From Candidatus Zixiibacteriota bacterium (GTDB lineage: Bacteria; Zixibacteria; MSB-5A5; GN15; FEB-12): a stretch of DNA of 9,530 nucleotides. Shown here piece after piece: positions 1 through 6,300 of the stretch. Below the pieces are notes generated by a model. That model was not told the origin of the DNA, did no database searches, and was given only the letters and a program-made list of their open reading frames with translations. The DNA lies in the NCBI GenBank assembly GCA_022570975.1, contig JACZYS010000086.1, positions 1 to 9,530 of the forward strand. Direction: 5' to 3'. The stretch's first letter is position 1. Every line of letters starts with the position of its first letter. A program made the translations under genes and the position numbers.

Positions 1-73
1 TTCCATGGTCAACATGACCTATTGTACCTACATTAACATGCGGTTTCGTACGATCAAATTTCTCCTTTGCCAT
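1..73 (-). CDS. tuf: Elongation factor Tu, N-terminal 24 residues (truncated by window edge)
   Basis: EF-Tu is the cytoplasmic GTPase that brings aminoacyl-tRNA to the ribosomal A site. The ATG at 71-73 opens a frame that runs off the left edge. Its 24 codons read MAKEKFDRTKPHVNVGTIGH followed by VDHG. This is the classic EF-Tu N-terminus, stopping just before the Lys-Thr of the P-loop GHVDHGKT. The start is supported by a purine-rich ribosome binding site 8 nt upstream. The gene lies 21 nt after the fusA stop and is surely co-transcribed with it, the usual last position of a str operon. IF-2 and SelB share the HVDHGK motif, but the KEKFxRxKPHVNVGTIGH context is specific to EF-Tu. Only about 6% of the protein is visible, so its integrity cannot be judged. 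Confidence 0.96.
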   Translation of the reverse strand, partial: MAKEKFDRTKPHVNVGTIGHVDHG

Positions 74-81
74 AACAGCAA

Positions 82-90
82 CCTTTCCTT
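82..90 (-). promoter_or_regulatory. Ribosome binding site of tuf
   Basis: On the transcribed strand the sequence AAGGAAAGG ends 8 nt before the tuf ATG. It fills most of the 21-nt fusA-tuf spacer. Its strength contrasts with fusA, which has no such site, and fits the need for far more EF-Tu than EF-G from the same transcript. Confidence 0.8.
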
Positions 91-94
91 AATC

Positions 95-2161
95 CTAAAT
101 CTTCTCTTTTTCAAGCATTTTTTTGGAAACTTCCGAAGGAACCCTATTAAAGCGAGCGAACTGCATTGAGTAAGAAGCTCTTCCCTGTGAGATGTTTCTC
201 AAATTATTAACGTATCCAAACATTTCAGAAAGCGGAACCGAAACCGAGACGATGGTTACATCCTCTCTCGGAACCATTCCATTAATTTTTCCTCTTCTTG
301 AATTGAGGTCACCAACCACAGCACCCATATATGCCTCGGGAACAACAACCTCTACATCCATAATAGGCTCAAGCAAAACAGGCTTGGCCTTCTTGGCCGC
401 CTCCTGAAAAGCAAGCGAACCGGCGATTTTGAAAGCCATGTCACTGGAGTCAACATCGTGGTAACTGCCGTCAATAAGCTGGCAGTGAATTCCAGTAACC
501 GCATATCCGGCCAGGACTCCATTTTTCATCGCTTCCTTAACTCCCTTTTCAACAGCCGGAATATATTCTCTGGGAATATTACCTCCACTTATCTTATTGT
601 CAAAGATAAATTCAGTGCCATCTTGAGTAGGGCCAACTTTCATGACCACATGAGCAAACTGCCCTCTTCCGCCGGTCTGGCGAACAAAACGTTTGTCAAC
701 CTCTATCTCTCTGGTAATAGCCTCTTTATAAGAGACTGAAGGCCTGCCGACCGATGCTTCGACTGAGAATTCTCTCATTAGACGGTCAACAAGAATTTCC
801 AGATGAAGCTCGCCCATTCCACTAATAATAGTCTGGCCGGTTTCTTCATCAAATTTGACAATAAATGTCGGATCTTCTTCGGCTAATTTTGTCAACCCAT
901 CAGTGAGTTTGTCCTGATCGGCTTTTGTTTTTGGCTCAATTGAAACAGAGACAACCGGCTCAGGAAATGACATGCGTTCAAGTATTATCGGATGTTTAAC
1001 ATCGCAAAGAGTGTCTCCAGTGGTTGTCTTCCTTAAACCGATAATTGCCACAATATCCCCGGCTCTGGCAATAGTTATATCTTCTCTCTTACTTGAATGC
1101 ATTCTTAGAATTCTGGCGACTCTCTGTTTTACTCCCGTCTTGGGATTAAGCAGGTAAGAGCCGGCATTGATTTCTCCGGAATAAACTCTCACATAGTAAA
1201 GTTTACCAACATATGAATCAGTCATAATTTTGAAAACCAAAGCGGAAGTATATTCAGCAAAGTCAGGCTTTCTAAAAAGTTCCTTTTCCGAATCTTTGAC
1301 ATCAGTTCCTTTGACCGGAGGCATTTCCGCAGGGGAGGGGAGAAAGTCAATGATTGAATCCAACAATTTTTGTATGCCTTTATTCTTGAATGAAGAGCCG
1401 CACAGGACCGGGACCATATCATTGGCAATAGTAGCTTTTCTGACGGCTGCTTTGACTTCTTTTGAGTCCAGCTTTTCTCCGCTGAGGAATTGTTCCAACA
1501 AGTGGTCATCATAATCGGCGACCGCTTCAAGGAGTTTTTCTCTGTATTCATTGGCTTTTTCAACCATGTCATCGGGCACTTCCAGATCGTCAAAAGTAGT
1601 TCCATGAGAATCTTCATGAAAGACTCTGAACTTCATGGTCAATAAATCAATAATTCCGCCAAAGAGGTCACCTTCGCCGGCAGGAATGGCAATAGCCACA
1701 CATTTACCGCCAAAACTATCGTTCATGGCTTTCAATGTATAGTCAAAATCCGCACCGGTTCTGTCCATCTTGTTAACATAAGCAATTCTTGGAACACCAT
1801 ACTTATCAGCCTGTCTCCAGACTGTTTCTGACTGCGGTTCAACACCACCGACGGCACAGAACAAAGCTACAGCTCCATCTAAGATTCTCAAAGAACGTTC
1901 AACCTCAACGGTGAAATCAACGTGGCCGGGAGTATCAATAATATTTATTTCATGACCCTGCCATTTTGCGGTGGTAGCGGCCGAGGTAATGGTAATTCCT
2001 CTTTCTTTTTCCTGCTCCATCCAGTCCATAGTGGCGGCACCGTCATGAACTTCACCCAGGCGATGAGTTTTGCCTGTATAAAAAAGAATTCGCTCGGTAG
2101 TGGTAGTTTTTCCGGCATCAATGTGAGCCATAATTCCGATATTTCTTATTTTACTTAACAT
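95..2161 (-). CDS. fusA: Elongation factor G
   Basis: EF-G is the translational GTPase that drives tRNA-mRNA translocation and, with RRF, ribosome recycling. The 688-residue product has the usual EF-G length. The G domain shows the P-loop AHIDAGKT (residues 12-19), switch I RGITITSA (54-61), DTPGH (76-80, with catalytic His80), NKMD (130-133) and the G5 loop near CGSSF (254-258). Domain II follows at about 300-400, III at about 405-480, IV at about 483-600 and V to the end. Domain IV carries the tip loop SYHDVDSS, whose His568 corresponds to the translocation histidine of E. coli EF-G. The ATG start is fixed by an in-frame TAA two codons upstream, so the N-terminus is a few residues shorter than in E. 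coli. There is no Shine-Dalgarno sequence. A long hairpin followed by a U-run lies immediately upstream and may control the gene. Intact domains argue against a tetracycline-resistance or EF-G2-type paralogue. Confidence 0.98.
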   Translation of the reverse strand: MLSKIRNIGIMAHIDAGKTTTTERILFYTGKTHRLGEVHDGAATMDWMEQEKERGITITSAATTAKWQGHEINIIDTPGHVDFTVEVERSLRILDGAVALFCAVGGVEPQSETVWRQADKYGVPRIAYVNKMDRTGADFDYTLKAMNDSFGGKCVAIAIPAGEGDLFGGIIDLLTMKFRVFHEDSHGTTFDDLEVPDDMVEKANEYREKLLEAVADYDDHLLEQFLSGEKLDSKEVKAAVRKATIANDMVPVLCGSSFKNKGIQKLLDSIIDFLPSPAEMPPVKGTDVKDSEKELFRKPDFAEYTSALVFKIMTDSYVGKLYYVRVYSGEINAGSYLLNPKTGVKQRVARILRMHSSKREDITIARAGDIVAIIGLRKTTTGDTLCDVKHPIILERMSFPEPVVSVSIEPKTKADQDKLTDGLTKLAEEDPTFIVKFDEETGQTIISGMGELHLEILVDRLMREFSVEASVGRPSVSYKEAITREIEVDKRFVRQTGGRGQFAHVVMKVGPTQDGTEFIFDNKISGGNIPREYIPAVEKGVKEAMKNGVLAGYAVTGIHCQLIDGSYHDVDSSDMAFKIAGSLAFQEAAKKAKPVLLEPIMDVEVVVPEAYMGAVVGDLNSRRGKINGMVPREDVTIVSVSVPLSEMFGYVNNLRNISQGRASYSMQFARFNRVPSEVSKKMLEKEKI

Positions 2162-2172
2162 GATTTAAACAC

Positions 2173-2255
2173 AAAAAAACTCTGTCTGAATTCAATAACG
2201 GGCTAACAACTTATCCCTTATGATAAGCTCTTAGCCGGTCATCTAATCAGCAGAG
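2173..2255 (-). promoter_or_regulatory. Long imperfect hairpin with U7 tail in the fusA leader (candidate attenuator)
   Basis: Read on the transcribed strand, three stem blocks nest in order. The outer block 2247-2255 (CTCTGCTGA) pairs with 2180-2189 (TCAGACAGAG), nine pairs with one bulged A. The middle block 2237-2246 pairs with 2190-2200: six Watson-Crick and two G-U pairs, with mismatches and one bulge. The inner block 2222-2236 (GGCTAAGAGCTTATC) pairs with 2201-2215 (GATAAGTTGTTAGCC), 13 Watson-Crick pairs, one G-U and one G-G mismatch. The loop is the six bases 2216-2221. Seven T's (2173-2179) follow directly, and the fusA ATG comes 11 nt later. Hairpin plus U-run is the form of an intrinsic terminator, so premature termination before fusA-tuf is the simplest reading. 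An RNase-processing or translational control element is also possible. The structure is seen in the sequence; the function is inferred. Confidence 0.55.
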
Positions 2256-2287
2256 CCAATTGAACCAGCTGTTTGCTTATCAGAGTT
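2178..2287 (-). promoter_or_regulatory. Alternative pairing segment competing with the fusA leader hairpin
   Basis: The 13-nt segment AACTCTGATAAGC (2275-2287) lies upstream of the long hairpin and is complementary to both of its arms. Its TGATAAGC part (2275-2282) pairs perfectly over 8 bp with GCTTATCA (2221-2228), which otherwise forms part of the hairpin's 5' arm and loop. Its AACTCTG part (2281-2287) pairs perfectly over 7 bp with CAGAGTT (2178-2184), at the end of the 3' arm and start of the U-run. These pairings exclude the full hairpin, as an antiterminator would. No ligand-binding core or T-box specifier was recognised, and no leader peptide was apparent, so any signal is unknown. 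Confidence 0.35.
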
Positions 2288-2333
2288 CAGCTAAACAGAC
2301 TCAAATAGTATCCTCTTTTTTAAATCCTCATTC

Positions 2334-2361
2334 AAAAAAATATCAAACATCGTCTGATATT
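2334..2361 (-). terminator. Weak intrinsic-terminator-like hairpin after rpsG
   Basis: About 18 nt past the rpsG stop codon the transcribed strand reads ATATCAGACGATGTTTGATAT (stem-loop at 2340-2360), followed by six T's (2334-2339). It forms nine pairs (one G-U) around a three-base loop, and the outer pair can extend into the U-run. The stem is AT-rich, so termination would be partial at best, which suits a gene set that still needs fusA and tuf to be transcribed. It could also act as a 3'-end stabiliser for an rpsL-rpsG mRNA after processing. Confidence 0.4.
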
Positions 2362-2378
2362 CATCCAAATCTCTATTA

Positions 2379-2849
2379 TTACCACCTGAAATGAGCAAAA
2401 GCTTTGTTGGCCTCTGCCATTTTGTGGGTATCTTCTTTTTTCTTAATAGCTCCGCCCTCATTTTTTGTGGCCGCCATTAACTCCTGAGCCAGCCTGGAAG
2501 CCATTGTCTTACCGGGTCTTGCTTTTGCGTTGGAAATAATCCAGCGGAAAGCAAGAGCCGTTCGTCTATTAGGGCGAACTTCTACCGGAACCTGATATGT
2601 TGCTCCACCAACTCTGCGGGAACGAACTTCCAATACCGGCTTTACATTGTTCAAGGCTTTATGAAACATCTCAAGACCATTATCCCCGGATAATTCTTCC
2701 AGACCATCAATGGCATTATATAGGATATTTTCTGCAACCGATCGTTTTCCACGCTTCAAAAGCGAAGAAACAAACTGAGTTACGACCCGATCCCCATATT
2801 TTGGGTCTGCCATTATCGGTCTTTTTTGAGCTCTAGTTCTACGCGACAT
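2379..2849 (-). CDS. rpsG: 30S ribosomal protein S7
   Basis: S7 is the primary assembly protein of the 30S head. It binds the 3' major domain of 16S rRNA and lines the E-site tRNA path. The product is 156 residues, the common bacterial length. The N-terminus MSRRTRAQKRPIMADPKYGD matches the family pattern of a basic arm, then DPKYG. The rRNA-contacting hairpin EVRSRRVGGATYQVPVEVRP spans about 74-93, and the C-terminus MAEANKAFAHFRW is the standard ending. It starts 13 nt after rpsL. The upstream GTGATAT is a poor Shine-Dalgarno, so translation is probably coupled to rpsL. In E. coli, S7 represses its operon by binding the rpsL-rpsG spacer. That spacer is too short here for a similar site, while the rpsG-fusA spacer is unusually long. 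Confidence 0.98.
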   Translation of the reverse strand: MSRRTRAQKRPIMADPKYGDRVVTQFVSSLLKRGKRSVAENILYNAIDGLEELSGDNGLEMFHKALNNVKPVLEVRSRRVGGATYQVPVEVRPNRRTALAFRWIISNAKARPGKTMASRLAQELMAATKNEGGAIKKKEDTHKMAEANKAFAHFRW

Positions 2850-2862
2850 ATATCACAATTGC

Positions 2863-3237
2863 CTATGATTTAGGTTTCTTTGTACCATATTTTGATCTTG
2901 CACATTTTCGGTCAGCAACACCGGAAGTGTCCATAGTGCCGCGAATAATATGATATCTGACTCCCGGTAAATCTTTAATGCGACCACCGCGAATCATCAC
3001 AATTGAGTGCTCCTGAAGATTATGTCCTTCGCCTGGAATATACGCGGTAACTTCCATTTTATTGGTCAATCTGACACGGGCAACTTTTCTCAGGGCAGAA
3101 TTTGGTTTTTTTGGCGTAGCCGTATAAACACGTGTGCAAACGCCTCTTTTCTGTGGGCATTTGTTTAAAGCCGGAGTGTTGCTTTTTTCAACAATCTTCT
3201 TTCTACCTTTTCTAATCAGCTGACTTACAGTCGGCAA
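2863..3237 (-). CDS. rpsL: 30S ribosomal protein S12
   Basis: S12 sits at the decoding centre of the 30S subunit and monitors codon-anticodon fit. The 124-residue product begins MPTVSQLIRKGRKK and contains CPQKRGVC (27-34), TPKKPNSALRKVARV (41-55) and GGRIKDLPGVRYHIIRG (84-100). Lys43 and Lys88, the classic streptomycin-resistance positions, are wild type. Asp89, the residue RimO methylthiolates in many bacteria, is present. The start codon is TTG (3235-3237), not ATG. It is the right start because the family begins Met-Pro-Thr exactly here, an AGGAGGT ribosome binding site lies 6 nt upstream, and the in-frame codons above it include no ATG or GTG. The gene follows rpoC after 79 nt and precedes rpsG by 13 nt. 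Confidence 0.98.
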   Translation of the reverse strand: MPTVSQLIRKGRKKIVEKSNTPALNKCPQKRGVCTRVYTATPKKPNSALRKVARVRLTNKMEVTAYIPGEGHNLQEHSIVMIRGGRIKDLPGVRYHIIRGTMDTSGVADRKCARSKYGTKKPKS

Positions 3238-3243
3238 GAAATA

Positions 3244-3250
3244 ACCTCCT
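3244..3250 (-). promoter_or_regulatory. Strong ribosome binding site that fixes the TTG start of rpsL
   Basis: The transcribed strand reads AGGAGGT, a near-perfect match to the anti-Shine-Dalgarno, 6 nt before the TTG. It likely offsets the weak start codon and settles the start choice. Confidence 0.85.
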
Positions 3251-3293
3251 ATTGCGCAAAATACGCACTAAAATTTCAAACACAGATTCGCAA

Positions 3294-3306
3294 ATTAGTT
3301 ACTAAT
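3294..3306. repeat. Short perfect palindrome in the rpoC-rpsL spacer
   Basis: ATTAGTAACTAAT on the transcribed strand is a 6-bp inverted repeat around a single A, 10 nt after the rpoC stop. With a one-base centre it cannot form a normal RNA hairpin and has no U-run behind it, so it is not a terminator. It could be a protein-binding site or chance. The rest of the 79-nt spacer shows only the rpsL ribosome binding site and a second short palindrome TTGCGCAA at 3252-3259. Confidence 0.3.
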
Positions 3307-3316
3307 CCAAAGTCTG

Positions 3317-6300
3317 TCAAGAGTTTTTATCAAAAATATTAGCTACGGCAGCCTCAGGTTCAGTTGAACCGGATTCTGCCTTTTTTTCTTCAATTTCCTC
3401 TTCGGGAACGACTATTTTCATAGCCCGATATTTCTCAATTCCGGTTCCGGCCGGAATCAAATGCCCGATAATTACATTTTCTTTCAGTCCCAGAAGTTTG
3501 TCAACTTTGCCTGAAATTGCAGCTTCTGTAAGCACTTTTGTTGTTTCCTGGAATGAGGCCGCGGAGATAAAGCTTTCGGTTGAAAGTGAGGCTTTGGTTA
3601 TACCCAAAAGCAGCGGTTTGGAAGTCGCCGGCTCTCCGCCTTCGGCAATTATCCTGGAGTTCTCATCGGCAAATTTAAGTTTGTCGATTTTTTCACTTTC
3701 AAGGAAATTAGTGTCACCAACAGTCTCAATCAATACTTTCTGCATCATTTGTTTAACTATAACTTCAATATGCTTATCATTGATTTTTACACCTTGAAGT
3801 CTGTAAACTTCCTGAATTTCATTTACAAGATAAGCCTGCGATTCCTGAACACCCAGAATATCTAATATATCCTGAGGGTCAATTGCACCTTCACAGAGTC
3901 GGTCACCGGCTTTGACGCGGTCACCTTCGTGGACCATGAGGTGTTTACCATGAGGAATTAGATATTCCTTAGTCTCATCCTGGTCACCTGAAACAATTAT
4001 CTGCTGTTGTGCCCTGACAATCTTTCCAAATTCAACAGAACCATAGATTTCTGAAATAACAGCCGGATCGTGTGGTCTTCTGGCTTCAAAGAGCTCTGCA
4101 ACTCTTGGAAGGCCACCGGTAATATCTCTCGATTTAGAGATAACACGTGGAATCTTAACCAGCACATCACCAGCTTTTACTTTATGTTTGTCACCGACCT
4201 GAATCTGGGCATCAGTTGGAATTCTGTAACTGACAATTGTCTGACCGCTCTCTTTTTCAACTATTACGGTTGGGAAAAGAGTTTTGTCTTTTGTATCAAT
4301 TACAATTGTCTGCAAAAGACCGGTCTGTTCGTCAATTGCTTCTCTTACTGATATATCTTTAATGATATCTTTATACTTAACAATCCCGGCTTTTTCAGAG
4401 AGAATTGTCCTTGTATATGGATCCCATTCATAGACAATATCGCCGCGCTTGATTTTAGCACCGTCAGAAACAAAGAGGTGTGCACCATAAGGAACTTCCA
4501 ACTTAACTCTTACTCTTCCTTCGGAATCTTTGATAAGAGCTTCACCGACACCATCTCGACTGACAACCATTCTTGCTCCATCAGAACGTTTAACGGTTTT
4601 AATCTCGGTAAATTCAATCACACCGGCATATTTTGATTTGAGTTGAGATTCTTCTGCAATACGCGCTGCCGTACCACCGATATGGAAAGTCCTCAGAGTA
4701 AGCTGAGTTCCCGGTTCTCCAATAGACTGCGCAGCAATAACGCCTACCGCTTCACCAATTTGGACCAATTTCATATTAGCCAGATTACGACCGTAACACT
4801 GGATACAGACGCCAAATCTTGATTCGCAGGTAAGCACGGAACGAATTCTGACGGTATCAATCCCGGCTTCTTCTATTTTGACAGCGGATTCTTCATTAAT
4901 CAGGCTGCCGGACTCAAATATCAGTTCATCACCAATTGGGTCATAAAGATCATCCTGGCATACACGACCAACGATTCGGTCAGAGAGAGACTCAATAACT
5001 TCTTCTCCCTCTTTGATAGCAGAAACATCAATACCTAAAATTGTTCCGCAGTCTTCTTCTCTGATGATAATATCCTGAGCAACATCGACCAGTCTTCTGG
5101 TAAGGTATCCGGCATCGGCTGTTTTCAAAGCTGTGTCGGCCAGACCTTTTCTGGCTCCGTGAGTGGAGATAAAGTACTCCTGTACTGACAGACCTTCGCG
5201 GAAGTTTGCGGTAATTGGGTTTTCAATAATCTCACCCACGCCACCGGTAATTTTCTTCTGCGGTTTGGCCATCAGACCTCTCATGCCTGACAACTGACGA
5301 ATCTGTTCCTTGGAACCGCGGGCTCCTGAATCAGCCATCATAAATACCGGATTGAATCCGTTTTTATCTTTGGCCAAATTGTTAAACATCACATCAGAGA
5401 CCTGACTGGTTACACGAGTCCAGGTATCGATGACTTTATTATAACGTTCACTATTTGTAACAACGCCTCTTTCATATTGCTTTTGAATTTTGGCAATCTC
5501 TTTTTTGGCGTTGGCAATAATTTCATCCTTTTCCTTAGGAATAACCAGATCACTGATAGACACGGTTGTACCTGATCTGGTTGCATATTCAAATCCAAGA
5601 AGTTTGAGACGGTCAAGAAATTCAACCGTAATGTTCTGACCTATTTTCATATACGACTCCAAGACGATTGCCTCAAGTTTTTTGGAAGTTGCAACATCAT
5701 TGAAGTATGCAATTCCCTCAGGCAGAATATCGTTGAAAATGACTCTTCCAACAGTTGTTTTAAGCATTTCGCCATTTTTGCGAACAGTAATCTCACTGTG
5801 CAATTCAATGTTGTCAGTCTCATAGGCGGTAATAGCTTCCAGTGTCGATGAAAAAATGCTGTTTTCACCTTTACCACCCTCTTTAACTTTGGTCAGGTAA
5901 TAACAACCGATAACAATATCCTGTGAAGGAACTGCAATTGGTCTTCCTGATGAAGGAAGCAAAATATTATTGGAGCCAAGCATCAGCAATCTTGCTTCCA
6001 GCTGTGCCTCAAATGAAAGAGGTACATGAACAGCCATCTGGTCACCATCAAAGTCAGCATTAAAGGCCGAGCAAACAAGCGGATGAAGTCTGATTGCTTT
6101 ACCTTCCACCAGCACCGGGAAAAACGCCTGAATACCAAGACGATGAAGGGTGGGAGCGCGGTTTAGCATAACCGGGTGGTCTTCAATAATCTCTTCCAAT
6201 ATATCCCAGACTTCCGGCCTTTCTTTTTCTACAAGTTTTTTGGCCGATTTAACCGTCTGTACATAACCCTTTTCTTCAAGTTTCATTATGATGAACGGCT

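Noticed and set aside
1222..1617. 131-codon minus-strand frame inside fusA
   Set aside because: It overlaps the EF-G coding frame in another phase, has no ribosome binding site of note and no protein-like features.
2173..2257. Long inverted repeat as a MITE or REP-type mobile element
   Set aside because: No flanking target-site duplication is visible and only one copy is in the window. The hairpin ends directly in a U-run before a gene, which fits a transcript element better. A genome-wide copy search could reopen this.
2231..2285. tRNA-like words (AGCTGGTT, GGTTCAA) in the rpsG-fusA spacer
   Set aside because: No cloverleaf can be built: there is no 7-bp acceptor stem, no 5-bp T stem around GTTCAA, and no anticodon arm. 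The region pairs instead as the long hairpin.
2305..2335. Possible promoter for fusA-tuf: TTGAAT, 19-nt spacer, TACTAT on the transcribed strand
   Set aside because: The -10-like box matches only four of six consensus bases, the spacer is long, and the -35-like box overlaps the U-run of the hairpin behind rpsG. Too weak to call without transcript-start data.
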